A DNA stretch of 64,000 nucleotides from Dolomedes plantarius (Eukaryota; Arthropoda; Arachnida; Araneae; Dolomedidae). The number at the start of each line of letters is the position of its first letter. Within the stretch, counting starts at the first letter, position 1. Positions 1-11,546 of the stretch are shown one piece after another. Below the pieces are notes generated by a model. The model had not been told where the DNA came from and searched no databases. It saw only the letters and a list, made by a program, of their open reading frames with translations. The position numbers and the translations under genes are program-made. The stretch lies in the NCBI GenBank assembly GCA_907164885.2, contig OU015493.1, forward strand, positions 125,145,070 through 125,209,069, read 5' to 3'.

Positions 1-543
1 ATGAATAAGTCTATATTTTGGATACACGGTATAAACGATAAGATTATGAAAGAAATCATCAGAAAAATTATAGAATCTTAGGTTTTTATACCATTGTACA
101 ATTTTTTTTAATTTTAAGGAGCAACTTTCTGTTATCATTCAGCTTTTTATCTCACGCTGGTGAGAAAGAGTCAGGAATCATTAAAAGTGTTCTAATGTTC
201 GTTGAGGAAAGCTGGAATATGGGATGGACAAGAACATTCAATGACTTTAATAATGTGACAGCAGACCATGGAATTGAGGAATCAATATTTATAAATCTAT
301 AAAAACGCAGTAAAACTTATTTATAAGATACGAGTTACATTTGTTTAAATTTTACGTTTTATAACTGGCCTGACAATTAGTGCGGTCTTAATTACGGCTA
401 AAGAAGGAATATTTGAACGAAATTTTCCATTTCATAGATCGGGTTCGGACACCAGAAAGGAATACGAGGTGAATGTACTACGTTTACTCTAAGTTTACTA
501 GATATTTGGCTGGAGTACGTTATTTTTAAATTCATCTTTCACC
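1..543. other. AT-rich stretch, no gene seen
   Basis: No repeat end, RNA motif or convincing coding frame is visible. The last bases run up to the target site of the LINE insertion that follows. Confidence 0.4.
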
Positions 544-554
544 ATGCTCTCTTT

Positions 555-1151
555 AAAGAAGTGACTTTTCATGAAATAGGTTTAGTGATGTCTGTCCCAA
601 CGTCTCACTGGAAGCGTGTCGCTAGGGAAAAAACTGTCTTGAACTGGAATACTGAATTTCTTTTTTCGTCTAAGGCATTGTGGACAAAAAGATTTTTTCC
701 AACTATTTCTCAGCGTTTAAAGTGTAAGCACTTTTCAACTGACTTTAACTTAACTCAAGTTTTAACTGGCCATGAAAATTTTAAGAGCTATTTTCTTCGC
801 TTTAATTTGGTGACCAGTGGACTTGTGCTTGCGGTGATGCTGATGAAGATGTTGAACAATTTCTTTTTCACTGCAAATTACAAGTGAGTGCCCGAGCTAT
901 CTTAAAGGTGGATTTGAGACGTCTTTCCATTTGTTGGCCTCCTGTTCTTTCTGATCTCGTTAAGGGTGTTGAAAGTCTTGCTGTCTTGCGAAATTTTGTC
1001 TGTAATTTAGATTTTTAATTTTTTTTTGTTTTGTGTTTTTCACTTACTTCTGTAAGCCTCATGGCCTCCTCATACACCTTGTGGTGTTTGAGGAGATTTC
1101 AAATGAAACAATAAAAAAAAATTTTTTTAATTAAAAGAAGAAAAAAAAATT
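555..1151 (+). mobile_element. 5'-truncated non-LTR retrotransposon (LINE)
   Basis: The insert holds the C-terminal end of a LINE reverse-transcriptase ORF, a short 3' UTR, an AATAAA signal at 1110-1115 and an A-rich tail to about 1150. It is bracketed by the direct repeat ATGCTCTCTTT at 544-554 and 1152-1162, the 11-bp duplication expected from target-primed reverse transcription. The element is about 600 bp, so it is a dead-on-arrival 5' truncation. The clade looks R1/I/Jockey-like from the protein, but this cannot be fixed from the C-terminus alone. Confidence 0.85.
561..1018 (+). pseudogene. LINE ORF2 C-terminal fragment, frameshifted
   Basis: The first frame (561 to about 811) gives WNTEFLFSS, TKRFFPTIS and LTGHENFKSYFLRF, the conserved 'LTGH.x.F..YL.RF' block near the end of R1/I-type LINE ORF2. 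After about 812 the match moves to another frame, giving WTCACGDADEDVEQFLFHC, the C-terminal cysteine-rich zinc-finger-like block (C-C-H-C pattern), and runs to a TAA at 1016-1018. One indel near 810 therefore splits the reading frame. The endonuclease and catalytic RT regions are missing. It cannot make a working protein. Confidence 0.8.
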
Positions 1152-1180
1152 ATGCTCTCTTTCAAATCGTCGGTCTCGCC

Positions 1181-1285
1181 AGGAGTTTTTAGTTAGAACC
1201 TCGCACAGCCCTCAACTGGGGGCTCGAACCGAAGTTGTCTGCAGACTTTGTTAGTGCGTACTCACACTGCAAAAGAGCTACCTAA
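1181..1285 (-). mobile_element. tRNA-derived SINE head (antisense)
   Basis: Read on the minus strand this carries a pol III A-box-like TAGCTCTTTTGCAG (1267-1280) and a near-perfect B box GGTTCGAGCCCC (1219-1230), about 50 bases apart as in a tRNA. No cloverleaf with paired acceptor or T stems is formed, so it is a SINE head or tRNA-like relic rather than a tRNA gene. It lies just downstream of the LINE target duplication. No tail or target duplication was found. Confidence 0.5.
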
Positions 1286-1620
1286 GTAAGTGATATAGTG
1301 ATTAAAGTCGAGTTACCCAGTCCTGAGCAGCGGAGATATTCAAAAGCTCGAAGATCCTACCTTAAGTCAGATTCTAAGAGACTGTCCTCTTGACCATCGG
1401 ATTTCAGCGATGGATCAGCAATCGATATTGAATTAAGATGGCTTAGTGCCAAGTGTCGTGAGAGCGGGAATCAGGCTAGGTTAAGCAGTAAGCTGGGAGT
1501 ACAGTTTCTGAGTTGGAGTTAGGTTTCCTGACGCTGTTTGACCTCTGGTTAGGAATATTGTCATGCCTTGATCAGTTTGTTCTCTCAAAATAATATGTTT
1601 GTTACTTTGAATATATAGTT
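1286..1620. other. Unassigned sequence
   Basis: Moderately GC-richer than its surroundings, which fits the body of the adjoining SINE, but no internal motif confirms that. No coding frame is seen. Confidence 0.25.
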
Positions 1621-2555
1621 CAGTCGAACCCCGTTATAACGAACTTCAAGGGACCAAAGGTTTTGTTCGCTGTATCCGAAACGTTGAGAAAAATGTTAAG
1701 AGTTCACAAAATGTATAACTCATTAGTTGCTATCTGTATTCAAATAATGATGTATTAAAAAATGAAAAAATCTATTGAAAATGATCATTAATGAATTAAA
1801 TTGACTAAAATCGATTACATTAAACTGACACAATACTAATTAAATTAACTAAAAATGAGCACAAATGGAAATAAATTCATTTTACCTTCAATTGTTGCTC
1901 ACTGTTTTGATACAGAAATAATCGGTAATCTTCTGCTGACGTGATGCCAATTTCAAAAACGTTTTATGAATTTCTTTCTCCAATGCATCAAATGTCTCCA
2001 ACACTCTTTCTTTCACAGTTTGTGTAGACAAAAACTTAATAATTACACGCATCGCTGCTGTAGCATCTGAGATGGTGGGGATTTTTTCATTTATGCACTC
2101 CTCTTCATCAGCATCAGATGCAGAATCTTCGATTTCAGAATGATTAATGTTATTTCTTCCACAATATCTTCATCAGTAGGATTTTCAAATGTAATGACTT
2201 TATCATCACATGTTTCAAACAATTGCATTGCATAATCTGAGAATGAGGAAATTTTTGTGCTTTTCTATCCACATCGCGATAGGTAAATCTTCACCATCTT
2301 CCTCTTCGACATTCTTAGCTTCTTCAACATTCGTTGTATCTTCAACATTCTTAAAAAGTTTAAAAATAAAAATAAAAATTCAGTAGTCCACTGAAAAAAA
2401 AAGGTTCGTTATAGCCGATTCTTAAGATTTTGGGGGTTCGCTATAAAAGAATAAATTAGCATTAAATACAATAGGAAAATGGCGGGACGAAAATTTTCGT
2501 TCGTTATATCCGTGAGTTCGTTTTATACTGGGTTCGCTATATCGGAATTTGACTG
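1621..2555 (-). mobile_element. pogo/Tigger-like transposon, internally deleted
   Basis: The left end begins CAGTCGAACCCCGTTATAAC. The reverse complement of the right end begins CAGTCAAATTCCGATATAGC followed by GAAC, a matching terminal inverted repeat of the pogo/Tigger type. A TA follows the right end at 2556-2557; the left flank is TT, so one side of the TA duplication has decayed. At 935 bp it lacks the DNA-binding and catalytic part of the transposase and keeps only the C-terminal coding sequence on the minus strand. Confidence 0.8.
1888..2330 (-). pseudogene. pogo/Tigger transposase C-terminus with PIP box
   Basis: On the minus strand this region encodes an acidic tract (EEEDGEDLPIA), then DYAMQLFETCDDKVITFENP in a second frame, then SEIEDSASDADEEE and a final block ending QQKITDYFCIKTVSNN before a stop at 1888-1890. 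Two frameshifts separate the blocks. The octet QQKITDYF (codons at 1915-1938) fits the PCNA-interaction (PIP) box Q-x-x-I-x-x-Y-F; a C-terminal PCNA-binding motif is known for Drosophila pogo transposase. The DDE domain and helix-turn-helix are absent. Confidence 0.7.
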
Positions 2556-2557
2556 TA

Positions 2558-3358
2558 TAATTCTTATCAACGCGGCCTATGGAAATCTCTAAGTAAGAAA
2601 ATAGACAAACATTTATATTTCTTTATAATATTTTGTAAATAATATGCTTCTCTTCTTTACTTGGGGGCTCAATAAATTTTTGAACCTCCAAGTATCTATC
2701 TCACTGGCTAGTTACTTTACCTTGTATGATATAACAAAACACATAAAAATTCCTTTAACAAAAATTTCTAAACTTGTTTCTTAAACTTTTTTTTTTCAAA
2801 TCAGAGAATAGATTTTCAGTACCCTTAAGCTGGGTTATTAACGCACACGCGTCATATTCCTCGATGAAACAATTTAAGACATGCATTTGAAAATTTTGAA
2901 GATAAAAGCTTCTGAAATACACGATAATTATTAGGGATAATGATTTATCAGGAGAGTATCACATATGATGCTCTGAGGTGCCCGTTGAAGGGTACCTGCT
3001 GGCCCGAAACAAGTCGCCGCCGCTGGCAAATATTGTGGATTTTAGAAGTTTTTACATCCAACTTATTAATTCACTCTGTGAGAACAAATTTATTTATATA
3101 TGTGCCAAATGAAGCATTGTTTTCCATACTCACAAATATAAATAATATACTCAATCATTGTCGGTAATTTTTCTCGGTCTGCTTCATATCTTGTCCCAGC
3201 TTATCACCTCAGGAATGGTGCTCTTTCTTTCGTTGAAATCCACCATCCATGTTTATAATAATACAAAGCAGCTATTCTCAACGTTTTTATCCCCACCACA
3301 CCTCCACCTTGAAACGCAAGAAAAAAAATGAACATTCCGCGTCCCCTTAAACAAAAAC
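2558..3358. other. AT-rich stretch, no gene seen
   Basis: A 75-codon open frame at 2940-3167 has no recognisable domain and no splice context that would make it convincing. Nothing else is visible. Confidence 0.35.
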
Positions 3359-4818
3359 TTAATTACAGTAATAATAAATAACTGCACGAGCGACTAATTC
3401 GAAGTATTTAGCTGTTTTGTCAGCGACTTCCCTAACGAGTAATCGTGGTATAAAGGTTCCATTTTTTCTTCTACTTCCATATATGCAATAATTGAGTCTC
3501 TTGGGCTTCCCCAGTGTTTAGATTTATGGACATGCTTTAATTGCATTTATAAATATTTTTTTTACACAAAAGATGCCAAAATTTTGAATGAATCATTTTC
3601 GATTATTTCTTTCGTTACTCATTAAATTCAAGTTAAAGGAAATAAATTTATGAAAATTCTTTGAATGTTGTTAGTAGCTAAAATCTACAAACTAAATTAA
3701 GGCTGCCGTGTACTAAACGCATTGAATTCGCTCACCTCAGTGTTAACCTATAGAGAAAATGTGTCCAAGGATTGCCGACAACTTGTATTTAAAGATTTAT
3801 TTTTATAAATTGTACTTTTTATTAGAGAAAGAAATTTTACACCTTGGGGCATTTTTCGTTTAAAAAAAAAATCAAATAATATTTTTTAATTTAGATTATT
3901 CGGTGAAAAAAAATCTGATATCTTGTATTTTATACGCTTATAAATTCCTTTGGTGGACGAAATTCATAAAATGTATCCTGTTGCAAGGTGAAGAAAAGTT
4001 TAGGCTATCTGAAAATACCATTTTTATTGGATCATCAGTATTTATGTAGCTGTAAATAGTACACAAATTTTCTCCATAGGCAAACATTGAGGTGAGCGAA
4101 TCCAATAGGGTTAGTACATAGCAGCCTTAAATACTCTAGCAATAAACAAATATTAACGTACTCTCATTACCATGTTTTTATTAACTCGCTTTCTTGCTTG
4201 TTTGTGTGTTTGTCCCGTACTAATGTTGCAATCGATTTTTAACTAACTTACCGAATAACTAGACATTTGAAGCTATTAGAATAGCTCAGTACACGATGAC
4301 AATGCATTCTTTTAATACTTTTAGCTATCTTTAAGCAGAATTAAATTCATTTTCAGTTAATTTTGTTTTGTAGACTGGTGCAGCCATCTATTGGCCGGGA
4401 CGGGAGCGAATAGTTAAACGCAAGTTAACTTTCAATTAACTTCATTTTCTTTTAAGTTGATGTGATAATTCATCAAAAAAATTTTAAAAAAGTATTTATT
4501 AATACATAGAATTGTCAAGTTTATATGATTCAACATAACATTTGAAAACATGGTATATAAAAAGTTCTTTTTATCATGTAATTATTTTTATCTGGTTTTA
4601 AAGATTGTAAATATTTCTATTGTGGAAAAAATAAAACATTTCTAGTTTAGGTAACGAATCAACTTACTCCTCCTAATTTTCCCGTCTCTGTTTTCTCTCG
4701 TAATTTATGACTATAAACGCGGGTCGACGATGCGTTGAAAGGACTAATTTGGTTCAGTCTTGTAATCGATGAATTATAAATCCAAAACATGATTCCCCGA
4801 AGATTTAATTTTACTTAA
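3359..4818 (+). repeat. Tandem duplication, unit 1
   Basis: This segment aligns with the next one (unit 2): shared landmarks are CTGCACGAGCGACTA, GTGGTATAAAGGTTCCATTT, ATGCCAAAATTTTGAATGA, AAACGCGGGTC and ACGATGCGTTGAAAGGACTA in the same order. The units are diverged, so the duplication is not recent. Unit 1 holds a 426-bp MITE that unit 2 lacks, and a further stretch (about 4170-4580) missing from unit 2. No gene is seen in either unit. Confidence 0.8.
3701..4126 (+). mobile_element. MITE family B, copy 1, TTAA-flanked
   Basis: Inverted ends of about 60 bp begin GGCTGCCGTGTACTAAACGC on the left and GGCTGCTATGTACTAACCC on the right (reverse complement), followed in both by a block containing TTCGCTCACCTCA. 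TTAA lies directly outside each end (3697-3700 and 4127-4130). The duplicated unit 2 has the same flanks with a single TTAA, which proves the boundaries. TTAA targets are typical of the piggyBac superfamily; the ends do not match the piggyBac family elsewhere in this window. No coding potential. Confidence 0.85.
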
Positions 4819-6136
4819 TAACAACAATAATAAATAACTGCACGAGCGACTACTTCAAACTATTTCGCTGCCTTGATAATGACCTTTCGCGACCCCACTA
4901 ACATGTAACCGTGGTATAAAGGTTCCATTTTTTTACTTCTATATATGCAATAATCGTACTTCTACTGCTTCAAATGTGTTTCGCTTTATGGACATGCTTT
5001 AATCGCATATTTATAAATATATTTTTTTTCGAAAAGGATGCCAAAATTTTGAATGAGTCATTTTTGATAATTTCTTTCGTTACTCATTAAGTTTTAGTTA
5101 AGGGGTCCAAGACACAAAATTCTTCAAATTTTCGAAAAAAAAATTTATTGCATTGAAATGTTTTGTGTTCTTTTACGCTTAAAATAACGTTTAAATCATG
5201 TTTCTATCCTAATTAGAACAGGAGATATTAATTTTATTTTTGCAACTTTCTAAAAGCAGCCGATCTGTGTTTAAACCTGTAAAAGCGTTTTTCTGCATGA
5301 TGGGTTTTTTTCCCATTTCTCGTCTTTAAATTGTTATAAGTCAAGAACTGTTAAAGATAAGTAGTTCAAACTTGAAACATGACTTTTTCAATTATTTTAC
5401 TATAATTCTATTTCAGCAAATTTGAAAAAAAATGTTTACTTTTGGAAATACGATTTTTTAAAAATAAGTTACATAATTTTTTTTGAAATTTTACACTAAA
5501 TATTTTTAATTTTTTAAAAATTAATATTTTAAAAAACGCTGATTGGAGTTAAAATTTATATATTTCTTTTTAATTAAATGAAAAAATTTCGAAATTCGAC
5601 AAATAATATTTCGAGTTATAACGATTTTAAATTACCCCACTTTTTTTTTTTTAAATTTAAATTAAAAAATTTTTTTTAAACTTTCTAAGTTTTTTTATGA
5701 TGTGATTTTGTTTATACATTATATGATTAACCTTCACAAAAAATTCAGAATTTTAACTCAAGAAATAAAATTTTTTTAAATGATTCCCGGAGTCCCTTAA
5801 AGGAAATGAAGGTATGAAAATTCTTTGAATGGTGTGAGTTGCTAAAAACTCCTAACTAAATTAAATTCTCTAACAGTAAACAACATTCCCGTTTTTATCT
5901 GGTTCTAAAGATTGTAAATATTTCTATTGTGTAAAAAAATAAAAAGAAAACATTTCCAATTTAGCTAACAAATTCACTAACCCCTCCTTCTCCTAATTTT
6001 CCCTTTTCTGTTTGCCCTCGCAATTTTCGATTCTAAACGCGGGTCCGACGATGCGTTGAAAGGACTAATTTGTTTCAGTCTTGTAATCGATGAAATATAA
6101 ATCCAAAACACGAATCCATGAAGATGTAATTGCATT
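4819..6136 (+). repeat. Tandem duplication, unit 2
   Basis: Second copy of the 3359-4818 unit. It carries a 695-bp MITE (5102-5796) absent from unit 1, and an uninterrupted TTAA near 5863 where unit 1 carries MITE B. A 61-codon open frame starts near its end (6090-6275); it is charged and lacks any recognisable motif. Confidence 0.8.
5102..5796 (+). mobile_element. MITE family A, copy 1, TTAA-flanked
   Basis: The 695-bp insert begins GGGGTCCAAGACAC and ends CCCGGAGTCCC; the reverse complement of the end (GGGACTCCGGG) pairs imperfectly with the start. TTAA flanks it at 5098-5101 and 5797-5800. Unit 1 of the tandem duplication has the unfilled site AGTTAAAGGAAAT near 3633, so the insertion is precise and post-dates the duplication. 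No coding frame; very AT-rich interior. Confidence 0.88.
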
Positions 6137-6962
6137 TAAGGACAGACAGATCGAACATAAATCCTTGGGAAGTGGACGTTTTTTAGTCTGGTATTTCTTG
6201 CAAGATGAAAAGGCGCCTAAAGTGAGACGAAGAGAGAAAGAAGGAAAATTCAAAGCCCTTTTATATAAAAAATAGAGATTTATTTCTCTTTATTCTGTTT
6301 TTTTTCTCGTATTCAAGTCTGATGCGAAGATAATTATATTTTAAAGAAGGATCTAATATTGAAGGAGCAGATTTTTAATTTTCATGGCATGCTATATAAA
6401 TAAGATTCTCTAAGAAGCTAATTAGTCTTTAAGTGATGTGAAAACATACACGCGCAGTAATAATAAATTATAGTGAATAATAGAAAGAAAATTTGCAGTT
6501 TTTCATCCCTAAGTATAAAATGCTGAAAGAAGTTTTGATTTCGTTTCCTGTCGAAAGAAACATTATGTTTAAGAATTCTATGTAATTGGAATGGTTGTCA
6601 GTGATCATCAATTTCGCTTTTTTTTAAACCTTAAATTAATAACAAATTAGTTCGTCTAGACTAAACAAAACATATATAACTTTTAATGAAATATCAGTAG
6701 ATTTCTCTAATGACTATTCTTAAATGGATGAATTTGTAATGATTGTCTGAAAGTCAATTACATAATTTTTTAAAAAAATTTTACCGATAGAGAAAACTAG
6801 AAAAATATCTTTTTTTCTGTAATGTAATCTGTAACTTAGAATTTAGAATGTAGTTGTATTTACTGTAACGCCTTGTAAAAAATCTTTCAATTTAGTCGAA
6901 TTTGTCAAAAGTACATATAACTTGGTATTTTTTGTCATATAAAATTGTTTTCATTTAATTAA
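6137..6962. other. AT-rich stretch, no gene seen
   Basis: No repeat end, RNA signal or convincing frame recognised. Confidence 0.35.
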
Positions 6963-7675
6963 AGGGGGTCCAGGACACAAAATTCTTCAAATTTTCGAAA
7001 AAAAAAATTATTTCATTAAAAAAATTTCTGTTTCTTTCCGCTTAAAATGACATTTAAATCATGTTTCTATCTTAATTAGTACAGGAGAAATTAATTTTTT
7101 GTTTTGCAACATTCTAATAGCAGCCAATCTTTGTTTAAACCTTTAAATGCGCTTTTCTGCATAATGGGCTTTTTCATCATTTCTCATTTTTAATTGTCAT
7201 AAGTCAAGAACTGTTAAAGATAAATGGTTCAAACTTAAAAAATGTCTTTTTCAATTATTTTACTTTAATTTTGACTCAGCAAATTTGAAAAAAATATTTA
7301 CTTTTGAAAATATGATTTTTTAAAAATAAGTTAGATGATCTTTTTAAATTTTTAATGTAAATATATTAAATTTTTAAAAAATAATAATGTTTTTAAAAAT
7401 GCTGAATTAAAATTAAAACATATATTTATTTTCAATTAAATGTAAAAATTTTGAAATTCGTCAAATAATATTTCGAGTAATAATAATTTTAATTTACCCC
7501 AAGTTTCATTTAAATTTTTCAAATTTAAAAAAAATTTAAATGAAAAAACTTATTTAAAACTTTGATAAGTTTTATGATGTGATTTTGTTTTTAAATAATG
7601 TGGTTAACCATCACAAAAATATTAAAAATTTTAACTACATAACTAAAATTTTTTTAAATGTATCATGGAGCCTGA
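6963..7675 (+). mobile_element. MITE family A, copy 2
   Basis: Colinear with 5102-5796 over its whole length, beginning GGGGGTCCAGGACACAAAAT after a TTAA at 6959-6962. The right end (ATGGAGCCTGAAACAC) is decayed and its TTAA is lost, so this copy is older than copies 1 and 3. Confidence 0.8.
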
Positions 7676-8235
7676 AACACAAGAATTTTTATAATGTCTC
7701 AGAAAAATATGTCTTCTAATTTACATTTTTCTTAGAAAAGGAACAATTTAGAGTATCCTACTGGTTAAGTTATAGATTGCTTCATTTCAAAACAAGTTAT
7801 GAAGCTCTTACTCCATATAGTATATATATTGGACTAACGTATTAAAAATTTATGGAGACAGATCTAATAATGGCAGAATTGTACTGGAGCATTTCTAAGT
7901 CTCTAGTGAAACGCTGCTGCAAGTAACTTTCGACTGATCATCACGCTCGGGGCAACCCTTCTTTCTGATATATCGACATAAAACGCGTGTTTTTACAGCT
8001 GAGAGCTTTGACACGCCTCTCAAGGAAAACAGCAAATAATCGATTCTGTCACTGCGAAAATGTATGCAATGGTGATCGATTTCTTCCTTTAAGTCTACAG
8101 AAAAAAGTACTATTTAGAAACGAGTAGGGAATGCATAGCAACTGTCCGAATTATCAACCACAAACACAAATAAATTCAAGTTATGTGCCAAAAATAAATT
8201 AATCCTTAGTCTTTGGTGATCCTTCCACACGTTTC
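7676..8235. other. Unique stretch before the satellite
   Basis: No gene or repeat end recognised. The last about 50 bases already resemble the satellite unit. Confidence 0.3.
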
Positions 8236-9902
8236 TGCTTCGTTTTCGTATATAAAGGTATTATGACTACGCTTCTGTCAACACGCTCTCACCTGTAATT
8301 TGTTTCTTAAACAAACGAGCCTGGCTCTGGACCCGAATTCAGACCTAGTTCCTTCCCTACAGAGACATTGCCCACTACATTATTATGTCATTTCATGATC
8401 TTCATTCGTTTTCGTGTACAAATGTATTATGACTACGATTCTGACAACACGCTCTCACCTGTAATTTGTTTCTTAAACAAACGACCCTGGCTCTGGACCC
8501 AAATTCAGACCTAGTTCCTTCCCCACAGGGACATTGTCCACTTCATCATCATACCGTTTCATGATCTTCATTCGTTTTCGTGTACAAATGTATTATGCCT
8601 ACGCTTCTGTCCACACGCTCTCACCTGTAATTTGTTTCTTAAACAAACGAGCCTGGCTCTGGACCCGAATTCAGACCTAGTTCCTTCCCCACAGGGACAT
8701 TGCCCACTACATTATCATGCCGTTTCATGATCTTCGTTCGTTTTCGTGTGTAAAGGTATTATGACTACGTTTCTGTCAACACGCTCTCACCTGTAATTTG
8801 TTTCTTAAACAAACGAGCCTGGCTCTGGACCCGAATTCAGACCTAGTTCGTTCCCCACAGGGACATTGCCCACTACATTATCATGCCGTTTCATGATCTT
8901 CGTTCGTTTTCGTGTGTAAAGGTATTATGACTACGTTTATGTCAACACGCTCTCACCTGTAATTTGTTTCTTAAACAAACGAGCCTGGCTCTGGACCCGA
9001 ATTCAGACCTAGTTCCTTCCCCACAGGGACATTGCCCACTACATTATCATGCCGTTTCATGATCTTCGTTCGTTTTCGTGTGTAAAGGTATTATGACTAC
9101 GTTTCTGTCAACACGCTCTCACCTGTAATTTGTTTCTTAAACAAACGAGCCTGGCTCTGGACCCGAATTCAGACCTAGTTCCTTCCCCACAGGGACACTG
9201 CCCACTTCATTATCATACCGTTTCATGATCTTCATTCGTTTTCGTGTACAAATGTATTATGACTACGTTTCTGTCAACACGCTCTCACCTGTAATTTGTT
9301 TCTTAAACAAACGAGCCTGGCTCTGGACCCGAATTCAGACCTAGAGTCCTTCCCCACAGGGACATTGCCCACTACATTATCATGTCATTTCATGATCTTC
9401 GTTCGTTTTCCTGTATAAAGGTATTATGACTACGTTTCTGTCAACACGCTCTCACCTGTAAATTGTTTCTTAAACAAACGAGCCTGGCTCTGGACCCGAA
9501 TTCAGACCTAGAGTCCTTCCCCACAGGGACATTGCCCACTACATTATCATGTCATTTCATGATCTTCGTTCGTTTTCCTGTATACAGGTATTATGACTAC
9601 GTTTCTGTCAACACGCTCTGACCTGTAAATTGTTTCTTAAACAAACGAGCCTGGCTCTGGACCCGAATTCAGACCTAGTTCCTTCCCCACAGGGACATTG
9701 CCTACTACATTATCATGCCGTTTCATGATCTTCGTTCGTTTTCGTGTGTAAAGGTATTATGACTACGTTTCTGTCAACACGCTCTCACCTGTAATTTGTT
9801 TCTTAAACAAACGAGCCTGGCTCTGGACCCGAATTCAGACCTTGTTACTTCCCCACAGGGACATTGCCCACTACATTATCATGCTGTTTCATGATCCTCG
9901 TT
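8236..9902 (+). repeat. 166-bp satellite, about ten tandem copies
   Basis: The phrase CAACACGCTCTCACCTGTAA recurs, with point changes, at 8279, 8445, 8611, 8777, 8943, 9109, 9275, 9442, 9609 and 9775: a strict 166-bp period with two 167-bp units caused by AGAGTCC replacing AGTTCC. Copies differ by only a few bases, implying recent amplification or homogenisation. Each unit contains TTTGTTTCTTAAACAAA, a 7-bp stem with a 3-base loop. Variants cluster: units with ATTCG...ACAAATG are early or near the middle, and two adjacent units share AGAGTCC. No coding frame. Confidence 0.95.
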
Positions 9903-10830
9903 AACGAACCTCAAAAATGGTTTTAGTAATCAAAATTGCTTCTAGAAATATTTGCTTATTTAATTATTCCATTTTTTGTTTCTTTATCCAAAAAACGACA
10001 TGTGTATTTAAAACGTTAAAAGCAATTTACGACCAAATTAAGTTAAACATATGAATTAATGGCTTTTCCGTAAGCAATAATAAATGAGGGAAAATGACAC
10101 TCGGATTATAATTTCCTTTTATTCCGGCTTTTTCACGCAAATGGGCTTATGTGTTATTCGTGTATGAAAGCTATTTCCTTTATAAATAATGTGCTGTTTG
10201 TAGTGTTATTTCGCTTTTGTCTAAACGTAGAAATGAGCAAGTGAGAGTCATTTTTAAATGTCGACTTTGAAGTAATCTGCTGTACACACACAGATAATAT
10301 TAAAGACAAATATAATTTGAAAAGGATTTTTAAAACGTCTATGTACCTTGTATACTTTACAGGAACTTTGTAGCTTAAATTAAATACTTCAAACTGATAT
10401 CACTAGCTGTATACTTAAAAGTGGGTAAAGATTATGTGACAGGTTTGTAACACTTGACAGTTTGGAATCATATACACGCACACACAAAATTACAAGAAAT
10501 GACTCATTCAAAACTTAGCTGGAACCAAAGAACAAGTACAATTTGTCTTTGTATACATTGAAAGTAGTGTTTGTGCATATTTAAATAAGAGGGGTGGTCA
10601 GAATTTACCTGCTACATAAAACAATGACTAATTGGCCTTCAAAGTGGGGTCAAAGCAGACGAGCAAAATGATTATTTTCTTTTATTAGATTTTTAACTCA
10701 AAATATCGATCAAATTTTTCGTTCAATCATCAAGCAACTAATTGCATATTTAATGTTTTTTTCATGATAGAGATTCAGTAGACGTAATCTAGGGAAGTAA
10801 GAAAAAAGAGGAAAACCATCTTATATCTTA
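9903..10830. other. AT-rich stretch, no gene seen
   Basis: Ordinary AT-rich sequence between the satellite and a Helitron. No features recognised. Confidence 0.35.
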
Positions 10831-11546
10831 CTAGCTGAATACCCATGCTTTGCTACGGAGTACATTCAAATTACATACAATGGTCAATGTATGCAATTAA
10901 TGCCAAGAAAAAAAATATAAAAAAATAATAACGTATATTTTTATAGACAAAATAATGTGGAAGAAAATATTCAAACTAAATTCAACGGTCAATGTATGCA
11001 ATTAATTTGTATGTTTAATATCCATAAAACATACTAATTTGAATTAAATTCTTAAAAAAAAAACTTCCATCTCAATTAGTCTAGTGTTTAAATTTTATAT
11101 TTTTACGTATTTTTTTGTCAATTTATTTCGTTGTTATGCACGTGATGTAAAATTAATTTAAAGTATCACAAAAAGAAGAGAAATCTCGTGATCAGCATTT
11201 AATAAATTAAATTCTAAAAATTAATATTTAAAAATTCACAAAAAAGCAGAAAATGGAGGTAAAGATTCAAAAAATATTTTATTTTAAGGGAATTTTTATG
11301 ATCTTTCTCGTGATATAAATTTTATAACCCTCAAATTATTATATTGAATGCAAACCTTAAAAAATTTCTAAAAACAGCTTAAAAATTCAAGTTTAAAAAA
11401 TCTAAGTAGAATTTTTCAACAATCTTTCTTAGTCCACCCCTACACTATAAGAAGAATCGTCATGCAAAATTTCAGCCTTTTAGATCCAGCGGTTTGGTCT
11501 GCGCGTTATCTGTCAGTCAGTCACGGAACTATTTTATATATATAAA
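10831..11546 (-). mobile_element. Non-autonomous Helitron, minus orientation
   Basis: On the minus strand the element ends GGGTATTCAGCTAG directly before a T, the CTAG|T terminus of Helitrons, with a short hairpin around CCGTAGCAAAGCATGGG just inside. The other end has TATATAAAATAGTTCCGTGA plus CTGACTGAC repeats and the block CAGACCAAACCGCTGGA, shared with 21247-21896. The expected TC start has mutated. It has no Rep/helicase coding. Confidence 0.75.
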
